Positions 51,247-60,301 of a stretch of 64,000 bases of DNA are shown here, piece after piece; the stretch's first letter is position 1, and each line of letters begins with the position of its first letter. The position numbers and the translations under genes are program-made. The DNA is from G963665495 sp963677785. GTDB lineage: Bacteria > Desulfobacterota > Desulfovibrionia > Desulfovibrionales > Desulfovibrionaceae. The notes under the pieces are model-generated. The model was not told the origin of the DNA. It did not search any database and was given only the letters and a program-made list of their open reading frames with translations. The stretch lies in the NCBI GenBank assembly GCA_963677785.2, contig CAXXDH010000001.1:434001-498000 (forward strand), read 5' to 3'.

Positions 51247-51471
51247 ATGCAAGGACACACTCAAGGATTGAAAACCATTATTGAAGCGGAAAAAAATTTT
51301 ATAGTAGTTGGTGAAGCGTGCACAGCTGAAGAATCCATAGAGCTCGTTCGCGAACTGCAACCCGACATGATGGTTGCTGATCTGTCGTTGCCGGGCAAAT
51401 CCGACATTACGCATATTCAAGAGATGAAAACAGTATTTCTGGTAAAATTCTCCACACGTGTGTCCATGTAG
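51247..51471 (+). pseudogene. Remnant of a NarL/FixJ-type response regulator receiver domain
   Basis: The frame gives GLKTIIEAEKNFIVVGEACT, then LQPDMMVADLSLPGKSDITH, the centre of a receiver domain with its phospho-acceptor Asp, but lacks the acidic N-terminal strand, the lysine end and the LuxR HTH. It follows the kinase remnant directly, so a two-component pair was deleted here. Confidence 0.75.
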
Positions 51472-51694
51472 CGCAATATGAAGTCCTTCCTCATTTTATA
51501 CGACTTTTCAAGAATGACATGACACCAGCATCTTTAAGCCTGGATTACGTCCGGCAGGACCGTCCCGCTTATCATTTTTTATTTTCAATTTTTTCATAAA
51601 TACATTGTGTTATGCGCTTCTTGTTTTGCATACAAAAAGGGACAGCAAGCGGACGCCCAGAGCCCCACAAGAGGGAACGTGGTGAAGATATTTA

Positions 51695-53344
51695 TCATTC
51701 GGTGGTAAAGGTGATGGAAATGGGAGCAACATAGATTCTGAAGCGATAGTCCCGAGTTGGCGCAAAGATAAAAGGAAGAGGGCCAAACTCATCCGAATGA
51801 AAGCCGGCCAAGTGCTTTTCATGTTTTACGGAAAGTCCCGAACAGCTTGGTAAGGAAAACTCGTACAACTCGGAAAACAGATTTATCGGAATTGGCTTCT
51901 GCAATATCTCTAGGGGGAGAGCCAGCAAATCTCCTTTATGCACCACACCATTACGATGATTGAGCGGCTGCATCCCAAATTGTTCGGCGTAATACTGCCA
52001 GCCCCAATGCCCCCCGAACCATACGGGTACGGAGAGTTTTTTGGTTTCTTTCGCAATATACAGTACGGCTGCCCGGGTTGCGTTGGCCCCGTTGTAATCG
52101 CAATACGTTACGGCAAGGGCGAGGAGCAGAGCAGAACAGGCTACAGGTACGACCGTTCGTGCATTGGACAGCAACGGCGCGGTGGCCTTCTCCATGCCTC
52201 GAACAGCCAGTATGGCCGCCGCTGGAGCAAGGGGAAGAAGCGTACGAGAGGTGATACTCCAGTTGAGAAAAAAGGCGAATACGCATTGTCCGGTTATCCA
52301 GAGCAGCAGCAATATACTTTCCGCATCCCGATGGCGTACAAATTGTTCCCAGGCAAGTGCATGGATGTGTATTCCCGCCGCGATAAACAAACCGGCCTGG
52401 ACAGCGAATCCCCAGGACAACGCGTCCGTGATCTCGCATTGGGCTTTGCCTAGTCCTCCATGCAGCAGAATGAGAAGCGTGCTGCAAAACCAGATAATAA
52501 CCAGCCCGACCAGCCCCTGCTTACGCCATGTCCAGGGCGAGACTATGAGGCAAATCAATATATTTCCGCCCAGAAACGTCAGTCCGACAAAAAGATTGGT
52601 TTCTATCGCGCGGTTGATGTCTCCCAAGGACCACGAGTAGCTCATAGCCTGAAAAAGCAGGCTGTGACCATACAGGGCTGTTGTTGTCAGGTGGTAGCCC
52701 AGAGCGACCAGGAGTGGGAAGAGCAGCGGCAGCAGGGAGCGTAATCTGCGTTGCTTGAGCAACGAATACGTAAATAACAAAGGCACCAGGGCCAGCGCAT
52801 TGTATTTGACTAAAACAGCCGCCCCCAGGAGCAACGCGGCAAGACAACGTTTGCCCACGCTCCCCTCCAGCTCCCCCTTCATATAAAGATAGACGGACCA
52901 GACCCACAGGCAGCACAAGGGCAAATCCGCCATAAAACTGTCGGATGCAATGAAGAAACAGGGAGCGGTCATAAACATCAGTGTAGCAAGCCAGTCGGAA
53001 CGGCAAAATAGCCCTGCCATGCGGTAGACACCGAGTATGCAGCAGACGCCAGGAAGCAGCATTCCCAAATGCGCAACCAGTAGATTGCCACCTCCGACCA
53101 GCAGTAGAAACGCCAGGTAATAGGAAGTCAACGGGGGATTTTGCATTACTTCATGCAGAGGCATATCCCAGCCGTACCAGTTGACAACAATACCGTAAAA
53201 ATCAGCAGGAGTATGAAGAATACGGGCTGCGCTCCAAAGAAACAGGGGGTCGTCGATGTGTACGGCTTTGTCGATGAAAGGCAGCATACAAAGAACGAAC
53301 AGCAGCGAAAGCACAACAGCAGGAGGCCATTTTAAACGATTCAT
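51695..53344 (-). CDS. GT39/ArnT-like membrane glycosyltransferase
   Basis: 549 residues with about ten to twelve transmembrane helices. The N-terminal periplasmic loop has the HIDDPLFLW motif (Asp-Asp) as in PMT_2/GT39 enzymes, followed by HEVMQNPPLTSYYLAFLLL and SDSFMADLPLCCLW. A C-terminal periplasmic domain of about 130 residues follows. Such enzymes use polyprenyl-phosphate sugars to glycosylate lipids or proteins on the outer face of the inner membrane. The acceptor is unknown. It is intact despite lying in the IS-rich block between the 115-bp repeats. Confidence 0.82.
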   Translation of the reverse strand: MNRLKWPPAVVLSLLFVLCMLPFIDKAVHIDDPLFLWSAARILHTPADFYGIVVNWYGWDMPLHEVMQNPPLTSYYLAFLLLVGGGNLLVAHLGMLLPGVCCILGVYRMAGLFCRSDWLATLMFMTAPCFFIASDSFMADLPLCCLWVWSVYLYMKGELEGSVGKRCLAALLLGAAVLVKYNALALVPLLFTYSLLKQRRLRSLLPLLFPLLVALGYHLTTTALYGHSLLFQAMSYSWSLGDINRAIETNLFVGLTFLGGNILICLIVSPWTWRKQGLVGLVIIWFCSTLLILLHGGLGKAQCEITDALSWGFAVQAGLFIAAGIHIHALAWEQFVRHRDAESILLLLWITGQCVFAFFLNWSITSRTLLPLAPAAAILAVRGMEKATAPLLSNARTVVPVACSALLLALAVTYCDYNGANATRAAVLYIAKETKKLSVPVWFGGHWGWQYYAEQFGMQPLNHRNGVVHKGDLLALPLEILQKPIPINLFSELYEFSLPSCSGLSVKHEKHLAGFHSDEFGPLPFIFAPTRDYRFRIYVAPISITFTTE

Positions 53345-53775
53345 TCAACTCTCGGTCTGCATTGTTTTTTTTGTAACAGGGTGCATCAGCAAAACAGATT
53401 AGCATGTGAACGCTCTGTCTGGCAGAAAATGCAGGATGATTCTCAGAGGACCACGATTCGACGAGGAAAAGCATAAGCCCCTGCAGACGACTTCAGCCTA
53501 CCCAACTTTACGTCACAACGCCACTTCATTGATTGCCCGCACGATGCGCACCCAATTGGAGCCGCAACCTGTTTTGAACGTACTTTCACCGTGGGTTCAC
53601 ATCCCTACGTTGAGAGGAAAACGCCCGACAAGAACAATTTTTGGGGATTGTGGATCGCGCAGGTCAAGATCCACCCTGGCTTCGGTTGAGCCCCTTCGGC
53701 TTGCCCTGTCTGGCTTTCATGCTCATTTCACAGCGCAAGACGTCCTCTTTCTCTGTGCCAATAGTGACAAGGGTT
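53345..53775. other. Intergenic region before the ISL3-family element
   Basis: About 430 bp. No gene or clear regulatory site recognised; it should contain the promoter of the divergent membrane glycosyltransferase gene. Confidence 0.4.
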
Positions 53776-53783
53776 TATAAAAA

Positions 53784-55145
53784 GGTTCTTCGACGAAACA
53801 TGTGGAATTCAGTCTTGTTGACTGCACAACCTAATGCACTGTAGCTAACAACCTCCAAGAAGGAGGTAACCTATTGTGAACGCGAACGATCTGCTGACAT
53901 TGGGTCTTGGACTGACCGCCCCCTGGAAGGTCGTTGATCAGACGCTGGACCTTGAAAAGACGCCGAGTGAGTTGCGTCTTGATATCCAAGCCGAACGGGG
54001 ATCGCTTTACCCTTGTCCGGAGTGCGGCACACCTTGCAAGGCCCATGATTTCAAAGAATACACTTGGCGTCATCTCAACTTTTTCCAGCACCACTGCTTG
54101 ATCACGGCCAGGGTCCCGCGCGTCCGGTGTGCGCAGCATGGTTTGGGACGGGTTGCAGTGCCTTGGGCGCGTCCCGGCAGCGGTTTCACCCTTCTTTTTG
54201 AGCAGGTGATCATGACGTTGGCGCGGGAAATGCCTGTAGCAACCATTGCGGGCTTCGTGGGCACAACCGACAACAGGCTTTGGCGTGTCATCAACCACTA
54301 TGTCACCGAGGCAATGAAGAAAATTGATCTTCGTAACCTGGAGGCGTTTGGCCTGGATGAAACGTCCTATAAGCGGGGCCACAAGTATGTCACCGTGTTC
54401 ATTGACCTGGACCGTGATACCCGGCCCGTTGTTTTCGCCACCATTGGGAAAGGCAAAGAAACTGTCGAACGATTTAAAGCGCATCTGAAGAAAAAGGGAG
54501 GTGCGCCTGATCGGGTGTTGGAAGTCGTGAGTGACATGTCCGGCAGTTTTGTAGGCGCTGTGGGGGAGCATTTCCCAAACGCCGAGATAACGGTGGATTG
54601 GTTCCATGTGGTGCAACTGTTCACGAAAGCCGTGGATGATGTCCGTAAGGCCGAAGCCAGAGACCGTGAGCTGCCTAAAGGGACGAGATGGGGCGTTCTC
54701 AAAGGGCGCGAAACCGCCAAAACACAAACACAAGCTGAAGCGCTTCAGGAGTTGGAGAGTGAGGCATATGCTACTGGAATTGCATATCGAATCAAGGAAC
54801 AGCTGCGGTGGATACGGCAAGCGGAAACCAGCCATGCGGCGAAATGGCGGGCGACGAACTTCATCAATTACGCCCGCGAAAAGGTGCAGGACGAGCCGCT
54901 TCTCAGTTCCGTCAGGATCGCGCTGAAAACTTTTGAAAAGCACTTGGATCGTATCCTTTATCGTTGGCGATCATGGCATACAAACGCACGTCTGGAAGGA
55001 CTAAACGGTCTATTTCAAGCAGCACGTGCGCGGGCCAGGGGCTATAGAAATCCGGTAAATTTCATAACCATGATCTATCTGAATGCTGCGCCACTTGGCG
55101 ACATCGTTGTCGGAAAATGAATTCCACAAGAAACGTCGAAGAGCC
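53784..55145 (+). mobile_element. ISL3-family insertion sequence with intact target duplication
   Basis: The left end GGTTCTTCGACGAAAC and the right end, reverse-complemented, GGCTCTTCGACGTTTC are ISL3-type termini. Both sides carry the 8-bp duplication TATAAAAA (53776-53783 and 55146-55153). About 1362 bp; a recent, precisely bounded insertion. Confidence 0.92.
53876..55120 (+). CDS. ISL3-family transposase
   Basis: 414 residues from GTG 53876 behind AAGGAGGT. The N-terminal zinc finger has CPECGTPCKAHDFKE and a further Cys/His pair, the middle holds the DDE residues (GLDETSYKRGHKYVT, EVVSDMSGSFVGAV, TVDWFHVVQLF) and the C-terminus contains the typical ARLEGLNGLFQAARARARGYRN segment. All is intact, so the element is likely functional. 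Confidence 0.95.
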   Translation: MNANDLLTLGLGLTAPWKVVDQTLDLEKTPSELRLDIQAERGSLYPCPECGTPCKAHDFKEYTWRHLNFFQHHCLITARVPRVRCAQHGLGRVAVPWARPGSGFTLLFEQVIMTLAREMPVATIAGFVGTTDNRLWRVINHYVTEAMKKIDLRNLEAFGLDETSYKRGHKYVTVFIDLDRDTRPVVFATIGKGKETVERFKAHLKKKGGAPDRVLEVVSDMSGSFVGAVGEHFPNAEITVDWFHVVQLFTKAVDDVRKAEARDRELPKGTRWGVLKGRETAKTQTQAEALQELESEAYATGIAYRIKEQLRWIRQAETSHAAKWRATNFINYAREKVQDEPLLSSVRIALKTFEKHLDRILYRWRSWHTNARLEGLNGLFQAARARARGYRNPVNFITMIYLNAAPLGDIVVGK

Positions 55146-55153
55146 TATAAAAA

Positions 55154-55682
55154 GCAAATTTATAAATAAAATCAAACAATACTTTACATAATATCTAAAT
55201 ATAATAGGCAAAAAAATAAACAATTTTAACGTGGTTAAAGCTGAACCGTCGGCATCTGCCCGTAAGTCAGTGAGGGTTGATTGGGCGCAACTGAAATCTC
55301 TTTAGTCGAAGGAGGCGAATGAGAGGCAGGAAGCTGGGAATAACCAACATAGCCTTCTGGCAAGTTTACCGGAAGGCTCAAAAGGTGACGCCCGAGACCA
55401 AGCAGGCGCAGCCGTCGGCGTGTCCGGTAAAACCATAGATGCTGCCGTTGTCGTTCAGAAGCAGGGGACACCCGAACTGCCTCATGCCGTGGAGGATGGG
55501 GCTACAAGGAAAAAGGTCTGCCTCGGACAGCAGACCTTTCTCAGGAAGCTAGTACATCAATCATGGAGAACCAAATGGTATATAAAAACGATATAAATTA
55601 TGCGGGGAATTGTCAAATACCGCTGACCATAAAAAAAGCCTACCCCGGACGGTAGACCTTTTTCAAGGACGTATGTTTTTTT
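55154..55682. other. Intergenic stretch with two terminator-like hairpins
   Basis: About 530 bp. AAAGGTCTGC/GCAGACCTTT (55512-55521, 55530-55539) is a perfect 10-bp stem, and GCCTACC/GGTAGAC (about 55638-55657) is flanked by A7 and T5, so both can end transcription, mainly on the minus strand. Minus-strand codons before the first hairpin (about 55500-55370) read PLLLNDNGSIYGFTGHADG and may be the tail of a lost gene. No intact gene. Confidence 0.5.
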
Positions 55683-57255
55683 ACTAGAGTTTAGAGTTTC
55701 AGCCTTTCATGAGACTGGTATCCGACTATGAACGTAAAACAAAAATCAAAAATTTCAAATAAATGCTTGACATGGCCTGAAAAATCAGGCCTGCGGCGCC
55801 TTCCTGAAAAGGATATCTTTTTCAGGAGGTTATGCGATGTCTCGCCGGCAAGCTCTCACCTGCTTAGCACAATGGATAACATTTCTTTTCCACGCTGTTC
55901 CGGCCAGAATTCGACCGACCCTTCTCGAACTGCTTCTCGGGTGCATGGCCGCCGCTGGGACCGGCCATGTCACCGAAGCCATACTGGCCATCACCACCGC
56001 CAAGCATTGGACCACATACTACAATGCCATAGAGCATGGCGTTTTCTCCTGGCTGGCTCTGACAAAGCAATGGACCTTGTTGCTTTGTCAGGTCATCAAA
56101 CCAAAGGAAATAACGATCGTTATCGACGACACGATCATTTTTCGAAGCTCCAAAAAAGCTCCTTCCACCGCTTTGCATCACGACCACGCCAACAGGCCCA
56201 ACCGCCCCAAATATGTATGGGGGCAGGTTCTCGTCAGCCTTGCTCTGATCTGCGAGGTCGAGAACAGAAAAGGCGCTTTCCCCATCTTCATGCGCATGGT
56301 GCGCACGTGCGGCAATCGATCCAAAATCAATGCGGCTGTCGTGCTCGTGCGTGTGTTCGTGCGTTGGCTTGGCAACCATGTCCCAATTCTTGTTTTGATG
56401 GACGCGTGGTACATGAAGGGGCCACTGGTGCACGAAATGCTCAAACTGAAAATGCATGCTATCGGACAAATTCGGAAAGACACTGCTCTTTTTCTCCGGC
56501 CGCAGGCAAACGCAACACCCAAACGCGGTCGTCCGCGCAAATACGGACTCAAACTCGATTTTACGCAAATTTGCAATCTCTTCAAAGTACAAGAGGCAAA
56601 GTTGCACGCGTACGGCACGGAACATTTTTTTCAGTTCTATTGTTTCGATGCCCGTGTTCGCTTTCTCAAAGGACGAGAATGTCGCCTGGTGTGGGTTCGC
56701 ATGCGGGAAGACAAACCCAATGCGCAATGGACAGGATGGCACCTGATTCTGTGCACCAATGTGACTCTTTGCGGCTTGCAGATCATAGAGAAATACAGTT
56801 CGCGATGGCTGGTGGAATCGTGTTTCAACGGCCTCAAAAATACCTTCGGCCTCAAGGATACATGGCAGCAGACCCGCCAAACTGTCGCCCGATGGCGCAC
56901 CATAGTGTGTCTTGCCTATGGGCTTTCCCAGTTGTTGACAGTGATTTTCGGGGAGAGCCTGGGCAAAGCGCTTCAACCGATCCCCTGGCGCAAAAACCGA
57001 GCCATGACAGCAGGATGGATGCTCAAGGGCTTGGCTGGAATTTTCCGCAACTATCGAGTCCGAACATTCTGGGATCGGAAATGCCAAAAATGCATCTTCC
57101 CAGAAGAGTTCCTGGAACCGAAGTTGGGCAAAGCGGCCTGATTTCAAACGCCGAAGTGTCATTGTGCCTCTGTTTGCCTCCGCTCAAAGCTGGTGGAGCA
57201 GTTAGTTGCGGCCAAATTTTCAGGTATGGCTTAAGTTGGGACTCTAAACTCTAGT
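55683..57255 (+). mobile_element. Insertion sequence with perfect 15-bp inverted ends
   Basis: ACTAGAGTTTAGAGT at 55683-55697 is repeated exactly inverted at 57241-57255. About 1573 bp. The right end abuts the right copy of the 115-bp repeat with no spacer. No clear target duplication. Confidence 0.88.
55837..57141 (+). CDS. DDE transposase (IS701/IS4-like, family not certain)
   Basis: 434 residues from ATG 55837 (AGGAGG 6 nt upstream). DDE-like features: ITIVIDDTIIFRSSKK with the first Asp near residue 98, ILVLMDAWYMKGPLV with the second near 197, a GRPRKYG basic patch, and IIEKYSSRWLVESCFNGLKNTFG with the catalytic Glu near 332. The N-terminal region has a DDE_5-like ARIRPTLLELLLGCMAAAG start. 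The reading frame is intact. Exact IS family not recognised. Confidence 0.85.
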   Translation: MSRRQALTCLAQWITFLFHAVPARIRPTLLELLLGCMAAAGTGHVTEAILAITTAKHWTTYYNAIEHGVFSWLALTKQWTLLLCQVIKPKEITIVIDDTIIFRSSKKAPSTALHHDHANRPNRPKYVWGQVLVSLALICEVENRKGAFPIFMRMVRTCGNRSKINAAVVLVRVFVRWLGNHVPILVLMDAWYMKGPLVHEMLKLKMHAIGQIRKDTALFLRPQANATPKRGRPRKYGLKLDFTQICNLFKVQEAKLHAYGTEHFFQFYCFDARVRFLKGRECRLVWVRMREDKPNAQWTGWHLILCTNVTLCGLQIIEKYSSRWLVESCFNGLKNTFGLKDTWQQTRQTVARWRTIVCLAYGLSQLLTVIFGESLGKALQPIPWRKNRAMTAGWMLKGLAGIFRNYRVRTFWDRKCQKCIFPEEFLEPKLGKAA

Positions 57256-57369
57256 TTCTTTATATAAAACTATTATTTGCTACAGATAATCTGCATATTA
57301 CTCTGAAAGAAAAAAACATGACAATAGGTACCATACCCAAATTTGAAAAATTGTCAGAAGAAAGATGAG
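57255..57369 (+). repeat. 115-bp direct repeat, right copy
   Basis: Right copy of 50780-50894; its first base coincides with the last base of the IS at 55683-57255. It also contains the 16-codon frame starting at the ATG near 57318. Downstream to 57640 the DNA is AT-rich without genes. Confidence 0.85.
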
Positions 57370-57642
57370 TAATACTTAGCGGTCCTAAGAGGAAGAAGGC
57401 CAGCCACAGGAAAAAAAAGAAAAACTTTCTGTCTCCCAAAAAAAGTAACCTATTGAAATAATATTTAATTTTTTTAATCCGCACTTTTTCAAATTTTTAT
57501 AAAATGAAAAAAAGAGGAATGGCCGGTATATCTATCATTACTATTTCCTACTATTAAGAGTGCATTATTTTGGTGTGAAGTTTATAATGCCCATATACCC
57601 CAAAGGGTATTATAAATTGAAGGAAGAAAATCCTATTGGTGG

Positions 57643-57686
57643 GATGGGTATAAAAAAGAAGGAGTTAGATATATATCTAACTCCTT
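57643..57686 (-). terminator. Terminator after tRNA-Ser
   Basis: On the minus strand AAGGAGTTAGATAT pairs with ATATCTAACTCCTT, followed by CTTTTTT. It lies just after the 3' end of the tRNA gene. Confidence 0.85.
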
Positions 57687-57700
57687 GCTTTATTTGCTTA

Positions 57701-57794
57701 TGGCGGAGAGGGAGAGATTTGAACTCTCGATACAGGTTTTGCCCGTATACTCGCTTAGCAGGCGAGCTCCTTCGGCCAACTCGGACACCTCTCC
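57701..57794 (-). tRNA. tRNA-Ser (anticodon GCU)
   Basis: Minus-strand sequence begins GGAGAGGTGTCCGAGTTGG. The acceptor GGAGAGG pairs with CCTCTCC, discriminator G, encoded CCA (57703-57701). The anticodon arm is CTCGC-CTGCTAA-GCGAG with GCT; a long variable arm (TATACGGG...CCTGTATC) and the T arm GAGAG-TTCAAAT-CTCTC are typical of tRNA-Ser. It reads AGC/AGU codons. Confidence 0.97.
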
Positions 57795-57955
57795 ATTGGA
57801 AAAACGTTTTGCGCGCCTCCAAAGTCCTTTTTTTTATCTGGATGACGGTGCGCTGTCAAGACTTTGTGTAAAAAAAGAAAGGAGTTTTGCTGTCGTGGAC
57901 TGGAAAACGGAAGGAGCTCGCAGTCTCCCTCCGGCAGGTTGTCGTCGGAAACGGG

Positions 57956-58624
57956 TTACAGGCCCAGGTCCTCATTGATCAGGATGACGATGACGCGTCC
58001 TTTGGGAAAGGATTTTTCCGAGATGGTCCACAGGTTGCAAATGCGATCCGGGCTGGAGCAGTCCATACAGCGGCCGGTCTTGGCGCAGGGTGTTTTTTTG
58101 TTCAATCGCATGGCGTTGGTCGGCGCCACGAATTCCTTGATACGGATCATGGCTGCTTCCAGATCGCCCACCACCTTGTTGCGTCCGGCCAGGACGATCA
58201 CATTGCGCGGACCGAAAATAGTGGCGCCCACGCGATTGCCGATCATGTCCAGGTTTACCAGCTGGCCCGCTTCGGTGACGGCGTTGGTGCCGGTGAAGAA
58301 ACAGTCGGTCAGCAGGGCTTGGCGGCGGCGTTCGTAGCTTTGCTCCGGAGATAAGGACTTGTCGTAGGTGTCGAGAATTTCAAGTTCTTTGTAGCGTTCG
58401 TCCGTTGTCAGCCGTTGGTACAGTCCAATGCCTGTAAACGTGGCCGAACCGCCCCAGGCCAGGCTCTTGGGCTGCAGTTTGGGCAGCAGGTTCTCCGCCA
58501 CCAGAGTTACGGCTCCTTCCGAAGTGGCGCAGACATGCGCTTCGAAGTTGTTGGCTTCCAGGGCGGTTCTGCATTCTTCCAATCGGAGATTCCAGTACGT
58601 TGTGACATATTCCGGGCTGGCCAT
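57956..58624 (-). CDS. LUD domain-containing protein (LutC/YkgG-like)
   Basis: 222 residues from ATG 58624 (AAAAGGA 5 nt upstream); ATG 58660 is an alternative. Features: ALEANNFEAHVCATSEGAV near 24-42, SLAWGGSATFTGIGLYQRL near 58-76, FFTGTNAVTEAGQLVNLD near 111-128 and GRNKVVGDLEAAMIRIK, all typical of LUD domains. A cysteine group (PCAKTGRCMDCSSPDRICN) near 180-200 is seen in the DUF1121-like branch. LUD proteins take part in lactate utilisation and related redox steps. Its partner genes are not adjacent. Confidence 0.9.
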   Translation of the reverse strand: MASPEYVTTYWNLRLEECRTALEANNFEAHVCATSEGAVTLVAENLLPKLQPKSLAWGGSATFTGIGLYQRLTTDERYKELEILDTYDKSLSPEQSYERRRQALLTDCFFTGTNAVTEAGQLVNLDMIGNRVGATIFGPRNVIVLAGRNKVVGDLEAAMIRIKEFVAPTNAMRLNKKTPCAKTGRCMDCSSPDRICNLWTISEKSFPKGRVIVILINEDLGL

Positions 58625-58833
58625 AAGGATTCCTTTTACTTTTTGTTTAGGGACTGGCATCCCAGCGCAGTTACGGTATTTTTGTTTTAAAAGACAACAT
58701 GGGCTTCATTCGGCGGCTTTAAACATATCCCGGATCCGGAGACGCCGGTGGACGGCATAAGAGCGCGCGTCCCAACTTCTGTTGGGAACGACATGGATAG
58801 GCATTGCTGGAGAGTCACCCGTGATAAAGAGGG

Positions 58834-59697
58834 TCAGTGTTGCAATAAGCCGTTCCAATCCGCTGCGAAACGCGCCAGGCCTTTTTCCGTCAGCTCATGG
58901 TGAATGTCGTATTCCTGCCAGTCCTTGGAAAGATCGAGCGTATCGAAGGGGATGGCGGACAGGGAAGTGTCTTCGAAGCGGTCGCCGCTTGGCGGAATGG
59001 AGAGTCCGTGGGCACGCCAGTCCTGAAGCGCTTGGGCCGGGGCGGTGATCAGGTCGCATCCGGAAGCCAGACAGGAAAGGATATGCGCTTTGCTGCGAAC
59101 GCTGGCGGCCAGCACCTGCACATGACCGTCGCCGGATGCGTACATTCGGCCGATGTTGCGGATCAGATCCATGCCGTTCAGTCCGATGCCGTCCAAGCGG
59201 CCGATAAACGGCGAGATGAACACGTCGCCCGGCTTGGCGCCCTGTGTGGCCGCATAGACCGCGGCTGCCTGGGACTGGGTAAAGCAGAGCGTCATGTTGA
59301 CCCGCATGCCATTGGCAATGCTGCGTTGCGCGCACTCAAGGCCCGCAGTAGTGGTGGGAAACTTGATGTGGGCGTTGGGAATCCACTCATACATTTCCTG
59401 TGCCTGGGCAAACATTGCGTCGGCCGTGGTGGCAGCGTCCGCGTACACTTCTATGGATACGGATCCTTTTGGGATTTGTTCGGATATTTCCCGGACGAAT
59501 TGCTTGTACAAATTCAAAAGCGTGCTTTGATTTTTGCCATTGGCGGCAAGCAACCTGGCGGTATCCGGATTTTTGGCCACAAGAGTCGGATTCGTGGTCT
59601 GTCCGTCCAGAAAACCCAGCAGATCTATAAAATCCCGCGTATCGGACGGGTTGCCGCTATCCAGAAAAATACCTGTGCTTAATTCTTCAGGGCGCAT
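58834..59697 (-). CDS. Transaldolase family protein
   Basis: 287 residues. TIM-barrel class I aldolase: LDGQTTNPTLVAKNP near 29-43, VSIEVYADAATTADAM near 79-94, Schiff-base Lys in NAHIKFPTTTAGLECAQ near 110, and VFISPFIGRLDGIGLNG near 157-173. It should transfer a dihydroxyacetone unit between sugar phosphates or act as a fructose-6-phosphate aldolase-like enzyme. It has an extra C-terminal region compared with the short 215-residue TalC group. Weak ribosome binding site (GGAGCTGC) before ATG 59697. Confidence 0.9.
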   Translation of the reverse strand: MRPEELSTGIFLDSGNPSDTRDFIDLLGFLDGQTTNPTLVAKNPDTARLLAANGKNQSTLLNLYKQFVREISEQIPKGSVSIEVYADAATTADAMFAQAQEMYEWIPNAHIKFPTTTAGLECAQRSIANGMRVNMTLCFTQSQAAAVYAATQGAKPGDVFISPFIGRLDGIGLNGMDLIRNIGRMYASGDGHVQVLAASVRSKAHILSCLASGCDLITAPAQALQDWRAHGLSIPPSGDRFEDTSLSAIPFDTLDLSKDWQEYDIHHELTEKGLARFAADWNGLLQH

Positions 59698-59779
59698 TGC
59701 AGCTCCTTGCTTCGTATTGAGGTTGCTGGAACACCCTGAAGATACGACGCAGACGCCGGGGATTCAACCGCTAATTGTG

Positions 59780-60301
59780 TTACGCTTTTGTTATGGTCTT
59801 ACGGCCGGGAAGAATAATTTCCGCGTCCGAGGGAACCGCATCTTCCCCTCCATAGGGCCATACCTGGATTTCAGGCGCTTCCATCATCTCCAGGAGATTT
59901 TTGAGCGTATCGTCAATGAGCTTGATGTCCGCGCTGTCCAGGGAGCTCAGGCTGACTTTGAAGCGCTCCTGCAGTGGCCAGGGCATGTTTTTGGCCAGGG
60001 TGGCGCCTTTTTCCGTCAAGGAAAGCACGACCTTGCGCCTGTCCGTGGTACTGCGGTCCCGGTGTACCAGTTCCTTGTTTTCAAGCCTGTCGATGATGCC
60101 CGTGACCGTGGCTTTGCTCAGACAAACAGCCGCTGCCAGCTCCCCTATGGGGCGCGGGCCATCGATCAGCAGCTGCCTGAGGCAGACGAGCTGCGGTATC
60201 GTCAGGTTGCTGGAGCCGCTCAACTGTTTGTTGTGCCTGTCTATCGACCGGATAATCTGCCGCAGGGAGAGCAGAATGCTGCTTGCGTAATCTGTTTCCA
60301 T
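59780..60301 (-). CDS. MarR-family transcriptional regulator
   Basis: 173 residues from ATG 60301 (GGAAAAGGT upstream), chosen because the MarR fold begins here. Winged HTH: LTIPQLVCLRQLLIDGP, then PIGELAAAVCLSKATVTGII and a wing DRLENKELVHRDRSTTDRRK. A C-terminal tail of about 25 residues extends past the usual MarR end. It should bind DNA as a dimer and repress until a small ligand binds. Divergent from the methyltransferase operon and 80 bp from transaldolase, either could be its target. Confidence 0.93.
   Translation of the reverse strand: METDYASSILLSLRQIIRSIDRHNKQLSGSSNLTIPQLVCLRQLLIDGPRPIGELAAAVCLSKATVTGIIDRLENKELVHRDRSTTDRRKVVLSLTEKGATLAKNMPWPLQERFKVSLSSLDSADIKLIDDTLKNLLEMMEAPEIQVWPYGGEDAVPSDAEIILPGRKTITKA

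Noticed and set aside
53831..54943. Long minus-strand frame opposite the ISL3 transposase
   Set aside because: It is an antisense shadow; the plus-strand frame has transposase motifs, a ribosome binding site and the right length. The same applies to long antisense frames opposite paaK, the alcohol dehydrogenase, the REC-PP2C gene and the transposase at 55837.
57701..57794. tRNA-Ser as the attachment site of the neighbouring accessory block
   Set aside because: The block lies on the 3' side as expected, but I found no second copy of the tRNA 3' end at its far border. The 115-bp repeat does not contain tRNA sequence.
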